A DNA stretch of 64,000 bases from Propionibacteriales bacterium (GCA_026392415.1 JAPLCC010000050.1:47417-111416), one strand, 5' to 3'; positions 25,351-34,092 are shown, numbered from the stretch's first letter. Made by a program: numbers and translations. The notes: generated by a model not told the origin, from the letters alone.

Positions 25351-25824
25351 CTACTCGACGTCGATCGGGGTGGCGCCGGTCAGCGCAAGGAGTTCGTCGT
25401 ACGACGTCGAGAAGACGGCGGCCGGATGTCCGGCGGCTGCCCACACGACGTCGTACTTCTGCAGCCAGGAGTCGAGATAGGTCCGGATCGGCGTGGGGTG
25501 GCCGATGGGGGACACCCCTCCGATCGCCTGGCCGGTGCTCTGCTTCACGAAGTCCGGCTTGGCGCGTCGCAGCGCGGGGCCACCGATCCGTTCCTGCACG
25601 AGTGCGGTGTCGACGCGGTGTGCGCCCGAGGTGAGGATCAGGACCGGGGTTCCGTCGGCGTCGAAGAGCAGACTGTTCGCAATGGCACCGACCTCGCAGC
25701 CGAGCGCCTCGGCCGCGAGTGCGGCGGTGTGCACCGAGTCGGGCAGAATGACAATCTCCCCCCGGCCGTTGCGGCGCTGATGCTCCGCGCGGAACCGCGC
25801 TGTCGAAAGATGGTCGGCCGACAT
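25351..25824 (-). CDS. YbaK/EbsC-family aminoacyl-tRNA deacylase-like protein
   Basis: A 157-aa protein of the YbaK domain family, which hydrolyses misacylated tRNA such as Cys-tRNA(Pro) or Ala-tRNA(Pro). Visible marks are CEVGAIANSLLFD with the conserved hydrophobic strand, the LTSGAHRVD turn, RRAKPDFVKQSTGQAIGGVSPIGH with the conserved Lys and GxxxP turn, and a C-terminal AAAGHPAAVF. All are at their usual positions. Leaderless-type promoter. The FAD oxidoreductase gene follows nine bases downstream. Confidence 0.88.
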   Translation of the reverse strand: MSADHLSTARFRAEHQRRNGRGEIVILPDSVHTAALAAEALGCEVGAIANSLLFDADGTPVLILTSGAHRVDTALVQERIGGPALRRAKPDFVKQSTGQAIGGVSPIGHPTPIRTYLDSWLQKYDVVWAAAGHPAAVFSTSYDELLALTGATPIDVE

Positions 25825-25830
25825 GGGGAG

Positions 25831-25836
25831 ACCCTA
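25831..25836 (-). promoter_or_regulatory. -10 element, leaderless-type promoter of the YbaK gene
   Basis: TAGGGT on the minus strand, six bases from ATG 25824, with no ribosome binding site. Confidence 0.6.
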
Positions 25837-25870
25837 TCGACCGGGCCCGCCCGCTGATGCAGGAGGAACG

Positions 25871-26335
25871 ATGACCAAGAGACCGCCGGCAGTCGAGCTC
25901 GCGTGCTGGCTGCTGTGGTTCCTGCTGCTTGCCGGCGCGCTCGTCTGCGTGATGGTCGTGGTCAAGAGCGACGACCTCGGAACGGTGTGGTCACCGATGC
26001 AGGTCGGCGACAGCACCGTCCAGCCGGTGGAGTTCGTGCCGGTCATCCTCGTCCTGTACGGCGTGCTGGCCGTGCTGGCGATGACGCTGATCGCGCTCTT
26101 CCGCACCGGCCACAATTGGGCGCGCCACTCACTGGCCGGGATCGTCGTGAGCATCTTCCTGGTCACGGTCGCGACCGTGCGGACCGATCCGCCGAGCCTG
26201 GTCGAGTGGTCGGCGATCGCAGCTGCGGTGCTGAGCGCCGTCACCCTGGTCTTCATCTGGCACCCGCAGAGTCACCACTTCGTGCGTGAGGCAGCACTGA
26301 CGCCGGCGCGGGATTCGGCGCCCATCGACTCTTGA
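25871..26335 (+). CDS. Small membrane protein of unknown function
   Basis: A 154-aa protein with four hydrophobic segments (about residues 10-32, 55-80, 87-105, 113-130), a basic start and a short polar tail. AGGAGGA lies just before ATG 25871. I know no family for it. Its stop codon is part of the TTGACG -35 box of the SOS-type promoter of the next gene, so the spacing here is tight. Function unknown. Confidence 0.7.
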   Translation: MTKRPPAVELACWLLWFLLLAGALVCVMVVVKSDDLGTVWSPMQVGDSTVQPVEFVPVILVLYGVLAVLAMTLIALFRTGHNWARHSLAGIVVSIFLVTVATVRTDPPSLVEWSAIAAAVLSAVTLVFIWHPQSHHFVREAALTPARDSAPIDS

Positions 26336-26362
26336 CGTCGTGTCGGAGCGAGGGTGTACCTT
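26332..26362 (+). promoter_or_regulatory. Promoter of the SOS-linked operon
   Basis: TTGACG at 26332-26337 serves as -35, and TACCTT at 26357-26362 (or GTACCT one base earlier) as -10, with an 18-19 base spacer. The predicted start of transcription, near 26369, falls on the edge of the LexA box, so bound LexA would block it. Confidence 0.55.
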
Positions 26363-26370
26363 CGAGTTGT

Positions 26371-26386
26371 TCGAACAAGTGTTCGA
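26371..26386 (+). promoter_or_regulatory. LexA box (SOS operator)
   Basis: TCGAAC AAGT GTTCGA is a perfect match to the actinobacterial/Bacillus-type LexA consensus TCGAAC-N4-GTTCGA. With the flanking bases it makes a palindrome of 18. It lies nine bases after the -10 box and 25 bases before GTG 26411. Confidence 0.85.
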
Positions 26387-26410
26387 ATGGACCCGAAGGA
26401 GAAGGCACCG

Positions 26411-26872
26411 GTGGACCAGCAGTTCGCATCCTCGTTCCAGGTCGGCCCGCACACGCTGCCGGCGACCACCCACAACTACCTCCTTCGAGCAGCCGCGTCG
26501 CTGAGCGAAGCGGTGGCGGCCGGCGACGTGGCCACGCGCTACGCATGCGCCCACGTGGCGGCGCTGCGCGCCGCCGCCGCCTTGCTGTCGGCTCGCGCCC
26601 GTCCGGCCACCGGGCGGATGCGTCACCAGAAGAACGCCTGGGTCCTGCTGGCCGAGGTCGCACCCGAGATGGGGGAGTGGGCGACCTTCTTCGCCGCAGG
26701 CGCAGCCAAGCGCGCCGCGGCCGAGGCGGGATCCTCGCGCGCGGCCTCGGCCCGCGAGGCCGATGACCTGGTCCGCGACGCCGACCGCTTCCTGGCCCTC
26801 GTCGAACATGCGCTCGGCCTGACGCCGCACGCACCGGTCGGTGAGCAACTGGTCGTCCGGGCCGTCAGCTGA
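26411..26872 (+). CDS. SAV_6107-family HEPN-domain protein, SOS-controlled
   Basis: A 153-aa all-helical protein of the SAV_6107-type HEPN group. The helices carry ATRYACAHVAALRAAAALLSA near residues 45-65 and a later ARPATGRMRHQKNAWVLL stretch. The RNase motif R-x4-6-H of catalytic HEPN proteins is not obvious, so it may be a binding or structural member. I chose GTG 26411, nine bases after AAGGAG. ATG 26387 would begin inside the flank of the LexA box. The operator, methyltransferase and DNA polymerase IV gene downstream suggest a DNA-damage role, which is inference. Confidence 0.75.
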   Translation: MDQQFASSFQVGPHTLPATTHNYLLRAAASLSEAVAAGDVATRYACAHVAALRAAAALLSARARPATGRMRHQKNAWVLLAEVAPEMGEWATFFAAGAAKRAAAEAGSSRAASAREADDLVRDADRFLALVEHALGLTPHAPVGEQLVVRAVS

Positions 26873-26877
26873 CGCAC

Positions 26878-26883
26878 TAGTGT
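26878..26883 (+). promoter_or_regulatory. -10 element, leaderless-type promoter of the methyltransferase gene
   Basis: TAGTGT is seven bases before ATG 26891, so this gene can be expressed apart from the LexA-controlled promoter. Confidence 0.5.
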
Positions 26884-26890
26884 TTCCTGC

Positions 26891-27604
26891 ATGGCCTCTC
26901 GCGAGCAGCGTGGTTCGGTGCGGACTGCCGTCGTCTGGGATGCGCTCGAAGCGGCCCTGGCCGACGGCCCGCGTGACGTGGTCGACCTCGGTGGGGGCAC
27001 CGGCGGGTTCGCCGTACGGCTGGCGGAGTCCGGCCACCGGGTGCGTGTGGTCGACCCGAGTCCCGATGCCCTCGCCTCGCTGGGCCGCCGCGCCCAGGAA
27101 GCCGACCTCGAGGTCTCGGGCCTGCAGGGTGACGTCACCGACCTGGTCGAGGTCGTCGGCGCCGCGAGTGCTGACGTGGTGTTGTGCCACGGCGTGCTCG
27201 AGGTCGTCGACCCGGTGGTGGCCCTGGACCACATCGGCCAGGTGTTGCGGCCGGGCGGACTGCTCAGCCTCGTGGTCGGCCAGCGCCATGCCGCGGTTCT
27301 TGCCCGAGCCATGGCCGGGAGCTTCCCACAGGCCCGCGCGCTGCTCGACGGCCTCGAACCGGTCGACACCCGCACCGGCCATCGTTTCGTCGTGGGCGAG
27401 ATCGAGAAGCTCCTCGTGGACGGTGGATTCTCGATCACCGCGATTCACGGAGTCCGTGTCTTCACCGACCTCGTTCCGGCTGCCCTTGTCGACATCGAAC
27501 CCGGCGCAGCGGCGGCCCTCATGGACCTCGAGCGTGCCGTCGCCGGGCGTCCGGAGTACTTCCCCCTCGCGACCCAGCTGCACCTGCTGGCAAGGCACGC
27601 CTGA
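26891..27604 (+). CDS. Class I SAM-dependent methyltransferase
   Basis: A 237-aa Rossmann-fold methyltransferase. Motif I is VVDLGGGTGGFAVRLA near residue 33, motif II VRVVDPSPDAL near 55, and motif IV/post-IV is VLCHGVLEVVDPVVAL near 97. No DNA-specific NPPY or PC motif is present, so a small molecule, RNA or protein substrate is more likely than DNA. It lies 18 bases after the HEPN gene and 66 before dinB, so readthrough from the SOS promoter would give all three proteins. Function unknown. Confidence 0.85.
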   Translation: MASREQRGSVRTAVVWDALEAALADGPRDVVDLGGGTGGFAVRLAESGHRVRVVDPSPDALASLGRRAQEADLEVSGLQGDVTDLVEVVGAASADVVLCHGVLEVVDPVVALDHIGQVLRPGGLLSLVVGQRHAAVLARAMAGSFPQARALLDGLEPVDTRTGHRFVVGEIEKLLVDGGFSITAIHGVRVFTDLVPAALVDIEPGAAAALMDLERAVAGRPEYFPLATQLHLLARHA

Positions 27605-27670
27605 CGAACCCGCGCGGCGGGGTCGTCGCGTCGCGGCGCGCGCCAGTGAGCTGCGTGGCGAGACGCAGCG

Positions 27671-28936
27671 ATGACCGCGCCACCGGTGTGTCCGATCCTG
27701 CACGTCGACATGGACGCGTTCTACGCCGCCGTGATGATCCGGGACCGGCCCGAACTCCATCAGGTGCCGGTCGTCGTCGGCGGCGGCCACCGGGGCGTCG
27801 TCCTGTCCGCCAACTACCCCGCGCGCAGCTACGGCATCCGGTCGGGCATGTCCGGCACAGAGGCTCGTCGACTGTGCCCGCAGGCCGTCACGATGCCTCC
27901 GGACTTCTCCCTGCTCACGCCGGTGTCGCGGGCGATCATGGAGACCTTCCGAACGGTCACACCGGTCGTCGAGGTGACCTCGCTCGACGAGGCCTTCCTC
28001 GACGTACGCGGAGCGGTGCGGCTGTTCGGCCCACCTGAGGAGATCGCCGAGCTGATCCGGGCACGGATCCACGCCGAGCACCAGATCACCTGCTCGGTCG
28101 GCATCGCCGCGACGATCTCGGTGGCCAAGCTCGCCAGCCGCCAGGCCAAGCCCGATGGCGTCCGGGTGATCACGCCCGATCGGTTCGTCGCCGAGGTGCA
28201 CCCGCTCGACGTCGGTGTCCTCTACGGCGTCGGGGAGGCCACCCGACAGCGGCTCCTGCGCCTGGGGCTGGAGACCGTGGGTGACGTGGCTGCGCTTCCG
28301 GTCGACCAGCTGCGCCGGATGCTGGGTGGCCATCTCGGTGGCCACCTGCACACGCTCGTGTGGGGCACCGACCGCGGTGAGCTCCTGCCGGGCGGCGCCG
28401 GTGTCTTCGGGTTCGGCGAGGGGGAGCCCGAGGGCAGCATGGGTGCGCAGCACACCCTCGCGGTCGACATCCGCGATCGCGGGAGCCTGCACCGCGAACT
28501 GCTCCGCCTGGCGAGCCGGGTCGCTGCGCGGGTCCGTGCCGCCAACAAGACCGGCCGCACGGTGGCGATCACCGTCCGGTTCAGTGACTTCACCACCGTC
28601 AACCGCTCGCGCACCCTCGTCGAGCCCACGAACGTCACCCAGGAGGTCTACGAGGTGGCGGTCGGGCTCTTCGACGTCCTCATCGATGGTCTCGCGCCAC
28701 GCCGCCCCGCGGTGCGGCTCGTCGGCGTGCGGGTCGAGGGCCTGCGCCCTGCGCGAGACGGTGACACCCGCCAGTTGGCGCTGGGGGAGCGCGACCCCGG
28801 CTGGCCCGATGCCGACCGGGCGGTCGACCGCGCGGCCCGCCGGTTCGGCTCGACCGCTGTCCGCCGGGCCAGCCTGCTGGGCGCCGCCGACCGTCGCGAA
28901 CCTCGCAGGACATGGTCCGATCGGGCCACGACGTGA
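27671..28936 (+). CDS. dinB: DNA polymerase IV (Y family)
   Basis: A 421-aa translesion polymerase. The catalytic sites are HVDMDAFYA near residue 11 and SLDEAFLDV near 107, with the usual steric-gate aromatic Tyr18 following. The thumb HhH (GVGEATRQRLLRLG) is near 192 and the little finger follows. A QLALGE stretch near residue 373 faintly resembles a clamp-binding motif. Such polymerases extend damaged or mismatched ends. The gene has only a weak ribosome binding site and follows two genes behind a perfect LexA box, consistent with SOS control. Length is normal. Confidence 0.94.
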   Translation: MTAPPVCPILHVDMDAFYAAVMIRDRPELHQVPVVVGGGHRGVVLSANYPARSYGIRSGMSGTEARRLCPQAVTMPPDFSLLTPVSRAIMETFRTVTPVVEVTSLDEAFLDVRGAVRLFGPPEEIAELIRARIHAEHQITCSVGIAATISVAKLASRQAKPDGVRVITPDRFVAEVHPLDVGVLYGVGEATRQRLLRLGLETVGDVAALPVDQLRRMLGGHLGGHLHTLVWGTDRGELLPGGAGVFGFGEGEPEGSMGAQHTLAVDIRDRGSLHRELLRLASRVAARVRAANKTGRTVAITVRFSDFTTVNRSRTLVEPTNVTQEVYEVAVGLFDVLIDGLAPRRPAVRLVGVRVEGLRPARDGDTRQLALGERDPGWPDADRAVDRAARRFGSTAVRRASLLGAADRREPRRTWSDRATT

Positions 28937-28988
28937 CCACGAACGCACTATTTCGCGGGACGCCCTACCCCGGCTGGGGATGCCCGCC

Positions 28989-28994
28989 TACACT
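28989..28994 (+). promoter_or_regulatory. -10 element before the DUF3040 gene
   Basis: TACACT lies 51 bases before GTG 29045, and GGAGGA lies just ahead of that start. No clear -35. Confidence 0.35.
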
Positions 28995-29044
28995 TGCCGA
29001 AGAGCCATGGGCGGATATGCGCCCCGCACGTGTCGGAGGAATCG

Positions 29045-29476
29045 GTGCCACTCTCAGACGAGGAGTTGCGACTGCTGGAGCAGATGGAGCGCGCCCTCAG
29101 CGAGGAGGACCCGAAGTTCGCCTCGACACTGCGCGGAACCACTCTGCGGCAGGCAGCGCGTCGTCGGGCGATCTTCGCCGGCGTCGTCTTCGCCGCCGGC
29201 GTTGCCGTGATGATGACCGGTGCCGTGAGCAGTTACTGGCCCGTCGGCGTTGCTGGCTTCGTCATCATGTTGGCCTCCGCGACCGTTCTCCTCACCGCCC
29301 TCAGTGGGCGCCACGGCGCAGCGGACCCGCAGGTCTCCGCGCACCCTTCCGGTTTCGGCGTGGTCAACGGCGGCCGCAGTCGCGGTCGTGGCCGTGGCAA
29401 CTCCCGCAGTTCCTCCGGGTTCATGGAAACGCTTCAGGCGCGCTGGCGCAGAAGGAAGGAGCGTGGGGGCTTCTAG
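29045..29476 (+). CDS. DUF3040 membrane protein
   Basis: A 143-aa protein with the DUF3040 pattern: PLSDEELRLLEQMERALSEE at the N terminus followed by two adjacent membrane helices (about residues 44-65 and 70-92). The tail is Gly/Arg/Ser-rich and basic. GGAGGA precedes GTG 29045 at six bases. In other actinobacteria DUF3040 genes often lie between dinB and the dcw cluster, and here too. Function unknown. Converges with the transglutaminase gene, overlapping by four bases. Confidence 0.85.
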   Translation: MPLSDEELRLLEQMERALSEEDPKFASTLRGTTLRQAARRRAIFAGVVFAAGVAVMMTGAVSSYWPVGVAGFVIMLASATVLLTALSGRHGAADPQVSAHPSGFGVVNGGRSRGRGRGNSRSSSGFMETLQARWRRRKERGGF

Positions 29477-31809
29477 CCCCTCCGCTTCCACACCGACCGG
29501 GGCAGCCACTGCGCCCGTCGGCGTGCCCGCGGCGTGACGCCCGCGGTGAGTGCGGCCACCACAGCGGCGGCATCGGCGTCCAGGGTCGACCGGGTCAGCG
29601 TCGCCACCGCACCCGGTCGGGCGTAGCGCGCTTCCTCGACCCGCACCACGAGACGTTCGAGCGCCTCGGCCGCCTCGGGTGCCACTTCGGGACCGGTGCG
29701 GGGTCGTTCCTCGACCGGGCCCTCCGGGTTGCCGAGGCGCTCGACGACAACCGTCCCGACCTCGCGCGGTGAGCGCCCGTCGGGCCACGGCACACCCAGG
29801 TCGAGCGAGGTCGCGCGGACCTCGGCCCAGACCTCGTCGGGGTCCCCGCCGAGCCTGCTGCGCCGGGACTGCTGCCGCAATGACCGCGGGCCGAGGAGCA
29901 GGGCGCCGACGATCAGCAGGACGAGGAGGATCGTGCCGCCGATGACCAGCAGTCGCTGACCCTCGCTGCGGCCGCCGTTCTGTTCATCCGCGGTGCCCTC
30001 TGGCTCGGCGACAGGTCCGGTCGGGCGCGGATTGGGCGCAACGGTCGCCGTTCCACCGCTCTGGGCGCCACTGCTCGTCGAGGTGGTTGGTTCCTCGCCG
30101 ATTCCGTTGACGGGGACGCGGCTGTAGTCGGGCACGTCTTCGACGCGACCCGACGGCGTGGGCTCGAAGCGGACCCAGCCGGCGCCGGAGAAGTAGAGCT
30201 CGGGCCACGCGTGCAGGGAGTCGCTGGTGTACTCCCAGCGTCCGTCGCCCAGCTGGTCCGGCTGCAGGAAACCGACGGCGACCCGGGCAGGAATGCCGAG
30301 GACGCGAGCCATCACGGCCATGGCGGAGGCGAACTGCTCGCAGTAACCGACCCGGCCCTGCTCGGAGAGGAACGCTTCGAAGGTGCCGTTGCCCGTGCCG
30401 TTCGGCGCCTTGTCGAGGTCGTAGATGAAGCCGCCGTCGCGGCGGAACCAGCGCTGGAGCAGCAACGCACGCTCGTAGTCGGTGGCACCGGGAGCAGTGA
30501 CGCTGCGGGCCAGGTCCCGGACGATGCCCGGAACGCCGTTCGGCAGCTCGAGGACCTCCTCGCTCACGTCACCGGTCCGGGCGTCGACGAAGAAACGGCC
30601 GTCGGTGCCGTAGTCGGGCTTGATCGACGTCATCGAGTACGACAGGCCACGGGTGTCGAGGTCGTCGTCCGCAGCGAGGAAGTCCATCGAGGCCGGGTCG
30701 AATCGCCAGTCGCCTTCCGCCTCCACGGCAGACGCCGGGAACTGCGTCGGCAACCAGGTCGAGTCGAACTGGTCGGTGATGTCGAGGTCGTAGTCGTACT
30801 CGGCGCGGGGCACCGCGCCCGCGAGGCCGGCCGGCGGGGGCAGGGCGCCACTCGCGGTGTCGTCCCTGTCGACGTCGCGGTCGCCGCTGCTCCACTCCTG
30901 GCCCGTGAATCGGTTCAGCACCGAGATCCGGAGATATTCCGGGTCCGGGTCGTTGGTGGTGAACCGGACGAGCGGCACGTCCCGCCCGCGTTCGAGGTCG
31001 CGGCGCATGTCGGCGATCGGCTTGCGGATCTTGATGTCGCCGTTGCCGCTGCCGGAGCCGAAGTCGAAGACGTCGACGCCGATGGCCGGGACGAACGCCG
31101 GAACGATGAGCGCGAGCGCGGTCGCCGTGATGCCGATCCGGCCGGCACCGGCACGCGCCGCCTCGCGCACCGGGTTGCCGTGCCCCCACGGCGAATTGTC
31201 GTCCGGGCCGACTGTTCGACCCCATCGCTGCACCTGGTCGCGAGCATCGAAGTGAAGGAGGACCAGGAAGCCGACAGCGGCGGCGACGAAGCTGCCCCAT
31301 CCGGGTCCGCCGTCGAGCAGTCCGCTCGGGACCGAATAGATCGCCAGCAGGGCGAGCCCGGCTCCGGGCACCCGCCGGAACGTGCACGCGACCGTGTCGA
31401 CGAGCACGAAGAACACGGCACCTCCCACGACCAGGAGAGGCCACACCGGGCCGGCCTGGGTGCTGATGGGAGCGGCGTAGGTCCGCGCGGCATCGACGGC
31501 GACGCGCAGGGCGTCGCCGACCTCGAGACCCGGCCCCAGGAAGAACAGGGCAGAACCGGTCACCTGGTAGGTGACCAGCGCGCTGACGGCCACGGCCTGC
31601 ACCACGAGGGTGAGCGACCGTGGCGAGTTGCGCCAACGGAGCAACGCACCGAGAAGGGACACGAGCAGGGCGATCGCTGCCAGCCGGTTCAGGTAGCTGG
31701 CGGGCTCGGTCACGAAGCCCCGCCAGGCCGTGAGGGCCGCCCAGGTGGTGCCGGCGGCGACCACGCTCGTGGTCAGCGTCGATGCGAAGGACGGGCGTGG
31801 TCCGCTCAT
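29473..31809 (-). CDS. TgpA-like transglutaminase membrane protein (DUF3488)
   Basis: A 778-aa protein. Residues ~1-240 contain about six membrane helices (DUF3488). The extracytoplasmic transglutaminase core follows, with the catalytic Cys in GRVGYCEQFASAMAVMAR (near residue 490), His in DSLHAWPELYF and an Asp/Glu partner expected next, so the triad looks complete. A last helix near 660-680 and a cytoplasmic DUF4129 tail end the protein. It may crosslink or cleave envelope proteins. ATG 31809 overlaps the stop of the DUF58 gene by four bases. The DUF3488, DUF58, MoxR set is a recurrent operon. Confidence 0.9.
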   Translation of the reverse strand: MSGPRPSFASTLTTSVVAAGTTWAALTAWRGFVTEPASYLNRLAAIALLVSLLGALLRWRNSPRSLTLVVQAVAVSALVTYQVTGSALFFLGPGLEVGDALRVAVDAARTYAAPISTQAGPVWPLLVVGGAVFFVLVDTVACTFRRVPGAGLALLAIYSVPSGLLDGGPGWGSFVAAAVGFLVLLHFDARDQVQRWGRTVGPDDNSPWGHGNPVREAARAGAGRIGITATALALIVPAFVPAIGVDVFDFGSGSGNGDIKIRKPIADMRRDLERGRDVPLVRFTTNDPDPEYLRISVLNRFTGQEWSSGDRDVDRDDTASGALPPPAGLAGAVPRAEYDYDLDITDQFDSTWLPTQFPASAVEAEGDWRFDPASMDFLAADDDLDTRGLSYSMTSIKPDYGTDGRFFVDARTGDVSEEVLELPNGVPGIVRDLARSVTAPGATDYERALLLQRWFRRDGGFIYDLDKAPNGTGNGTFEAFLSEQGRVGYCEQFASAMAVMARVLGIPARVAVGFLQPDQLGDGRWEYTSDSLHAWPELYFSGAGWVRFEPTPSGRVEDVPDYSRVPVNGIGEEPTTSTSSGAQSGGTATVAPNPRPTGPVAEPEGTADEQNGGRSEGQRLLVIGGTILLVLLIVGALLLGPRSLRQQSRRSRLGGDPDEVWAEVRATSLDLGVPWPDGRSPREVGTVVVERLGNPEGPVEERPRTGPEVAPEAAEALERLVVRVEEARYARPGAVATLTRSTLDADAAAVVAALTAGVTPRARRRAQWLPRSVWKRRG

Positions 31810-33038
31810 CGGCGTGCCCCGCCCCGTGACGGCGCACGTCCGAGGTCGCGCCAGGCCACGTCGATTCGGTCTCGCGGTCCCAACCCGGCACTCCGCCAGG
31901 CCAAGGCGCGAAGAGGAGCGGCCGCGGCATCCGGGCCGGCGCTGCCGCGGGACGTCGACCACTGCTCGACATCGAGCACCATGCCCAGGGCGACACCCGC
32001 GTCGTGCCGGATCCGGCGCAACGCGGCCGTGTCGCCGCCCATCATCGCGCCGAAGACGGCGGCCACGACGCCGCCACGGGCCTGGTCGCCGCACCAGCCG
32101 ACGTCCAGGGTCGGTCGCGGCGTGAGGGCGAGGACGGCCAGTTGCCGCAGGGCCTGCTCGGCACCGGTTGCCTCGGTGCCGTTCGCGGTCGCGAGCTGGA
32201 CGGCGTACCCGTGCTGCTCGAGGTGGACGACGAGCGATGCCGCCGCCACGATCGCCGACTCGAAGCTCGATGCCGGGCCCTGGCCGCGATGTGCGTGGTG
32301 CCGGTTGTCGATGAGGACGGTCGCGTGGGCCTCCCACGGTTGTTCCTCACGACGGACCATCAACTCGCCGACCCGTGCCGAGCTGCGCCAGTGGACCCGG
32401 CGCAGGTCGTCGCCGCGGCGGTACTCGCGCACGCTGACGTCCTCGGCCGAGCCGGAGGCGAAAGCCTGCGGCCGATGTTCGCCAGCGCCCTGCCAGCCGC
32501 CCGTCAGTGGAATGGCCGGAAGTGGCAGCACCCGGGGCGTGACGATCAGCTCGGCGGTGCCGGCGATGGAGCGGCGGCGCTCGACCAGGCCGAACGGGTC
32601 GCCGATGCGCATGTTGAGCGGGCCGACGACGTACTGCCCGCGCAGGTCGGCGCGGACCGGATAGCTCACCGTCCGCTCCCAGCGCTGGCCGAGACCCTGG
32701 AGGACGAAGCGGGGGCGGTTGCCGAGGGCATAGGGGAGTGCGTCCTCGACGAGGAGTGCGCCGTCTGCGCGCCGGCGATCACTGGTGATCGTCAGGTCGA
32801 TCCGCGCGGACTCGCCGGCCCGCAACAGCCGTGGCCACACGGTGCGAGTGACCGTCGGGTCGTGCCGGCGCCGGCTGACCACGAACGCGGCGACCAGGGG
32901 CAGCGCCAGGACCAGCACCCCCACGCGGGTCAGCGCGGGCTGCCCGAAGACCACCGCGCAGGCGACCGCGGTCAGGCCCGCCGCGACGAACGCACGTCCG
33001 CGGAGGGTCAGTGAGGACAGGCTGGGACGACGCACCAC
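31806..33038 (-). CDS. DUF58 membrane-anchored protein
   Basis: A 410-aa protein with two N-terminal membrane helices and a vWA-like DUF58 domain. The DUF58 core is clear: REYRRGDDLRRVHWRSSARVGELMVRREE near residues 205-235, then the VLIDNRHH strand. Two tandem GTG codons at 33038 and 33035 are possible starts, 1-4 bases after the MoxR stop. In the MoxR system the DUF58 protein is a partner of the AAA ATPase and often helps insert cofactors or mature proteins. Translation is coupled to the MoxR gene and to the transglutaminase. Confidence 0.9.
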   Translation of the reverse strand: MVRRPSLSSLTLRGRAFVAAGLTAVACAVVFGQPALTRVGVLVLALPLVAAFVVSRRRHDPTVTRTVWPRLLRAGESARIDLTITSDRRRADGALLVEDALPYALGNRPRFVLQGLGQRWERTVSYPVRADLRGQYVVGPLNMRIGDPFGLVERRRSIAGTAELIVTPRVLPLPAIPLTGGWQGAGEHRPQAFASGSAEDVSVREYRRGDDLRRVHWRSSARVGELMVRREEQPWEAHATVLIDNRHHAHRGQGPASSFESAIVAAASLVVHLEQHGYAVQLATANGTEATGAEQALRQLAVLALTPRPTLDVGWCGDQARGGVVAAVFGAMMGGDTAALRRIRHDAGVALGMVLDVEQWSTSRGSAGPDAAAAPLRALAWRSAGLGPRDRIDVAWRDLGRAPSRGGARR

Positions 33039-33039
33039 G

Positions 33040-34092
33040 TCACGCAGGGGAGTCCGGTACCGGCACCTGGGCGGCGATGGCCTCGAGGATGGCGGAGGCG
33101 CCACGTCCACCCACGGCGGCTTCGGCGCTCGGCAGCAGGCGGTGGGCCAGCACCGGCTGGATGAGTGCGCGAAGGTCGTCGGGCAGCACGTAGTCGCGGT
33201 GGTGGACGGCGGCGCGAGCCTTGGCAGCGCGCACCAGGTGCAAGGTCGCACGTGGCGAAGCGCCGAGCAGCAGCTCGGGGCTCTGGCGGGTCGCCGCGGT
33301 GAGGGCGACGGCGTAGCGCTGGACGGCCTCGGAGACGTGGACCCGGGCGACGATCTCGCAGAGCCTGCGGATCTCGGCGCTGCTCGTCACCGGCTCCAGG
33401 ACGCCGAGCGGGTTCGTGGTGCCGTGGCTGTTGAGCATGGCGATCTCGGCCGCCGGCACGGGGTAGCCGACCGACACGCGCGCCAGGAAGCGGTCGCGCT
33501 GTGCCTCGGGGAGTGGGTAGGTGCCCTCCATCTCGACCGGGTTCTGGGTCGCGATCACCATGAACGGCGACTCGAGCTGATAGGTGACGTTGTCGACAGT
33601 CACCTGGCGCTCGGCCATGCATTCGAGCAGGGCGGACTGCGTCTTCGGCGAGGCCCGGTTGATCTCGTCACCGATCACGATGTTGGCGAACACGCCGCCG
33701 GGACGGAACTCGAAGGCACGCGTCGACTGGTTGAAGACCGAGACGCCGGTGATGTCGGAGGGCAACAGGTCGGGCGTGAACTGGATGCGGCGGACGGTCG
33801 AGTCGATGCTGCGCGCCAAGGCCTTGCTCAGCATCGTCTTGCCGACGCCCGGGACGTCCTCGATGAGGAGGTGTCCCTCGGCGAGCATCACCACGATCGA
33901 GGCGGTGACCACGTCGGACTTGCCCTCGATGACCTTCTCGACGTTGGCGCGGATGCGGCCGGCGACCCGAGCCACGGCGTCGACGTCGTTGGCGCTCGCC
34001 GGCGGCGTCGCGGCGCCGGCCGGTGCGGCGGCCGGGTAACTGGCGGACGCACCCAGTTGCGGGCTCGCGGGTGGGCTGATCTGCGGCTCCAC
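33040..34092 (-). CDS. MoxR-family AAA+ ATPase
   Basis: A 350-aa AAA+ chaperone-like ATPase. The N terminus is Pro/Ala-rich. Walker A is EDVPGVGKTMLSKALA near residue 82, Walker B is VIGDEINRASPKTQSALLE near 140, sensor 1 lies in MVIATQNPVE near 180 and the arginine finger region in AQRDRFLAR near 200. It drives ATP-dependent remodelling of partner proteins, here with the DUF58 and transglutaminase products. GTG 34092 has GAGGGAG upstream. A TAGGGT element at 34129-34134 on the minus strand is a possible promoter, divergent from mraZ. Confidence 0.93.
   Translation of the reverse strand: MEPQISPPASPQLGASASYPAAAPAGAATPPASANDVDAVARVAGRIRANVEKVIEGKSDVVTASIVVMLAEGHLLIEDVPGVGKTMLSKALARSIDSTVRRIQFTPDLLPSDITGVSVFNQSTRAFEFRPGGVFANIVIGDEINRASPKTQSALLECMAERQVTVDNVTYQLESPFMVIATQNPVEMEGTYPLPEAQRDRFLARVSVGYPVPAAEIAMLNSHGTTNPLGVLEPVTSSAEIRRLCEIVARVHVSEAVQRYAVALTAATRQSPELLLGASPRATLHLVRAAKARAAVHHRDYVLPDDLRALIQPVLAHRLLPSAEAAVGGRGASAILEAIAAQVPVPDSPA

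Noticed and set aside
26387..26410. ATG 26387 as start of the HEPN gene
   Set aside because: It begins at the edge of the LexA palindrome and has no ribosome binding site, while GTG 26411 has AAGGAG nine bases before. It remains possible.
26129..28948. 939-codon open frame on the minus strand opposite the SOS genes
   Set aside because: Antisense of four recognised genes, with no motif, start site or ribosome binding site.
30211..32664. 817-codon plus-strand frame opposite the transglutaminase and DUF58 genes
   Set aside because: Shadow frame without motif. The minus-strand genes have clear domains and coupled starts.
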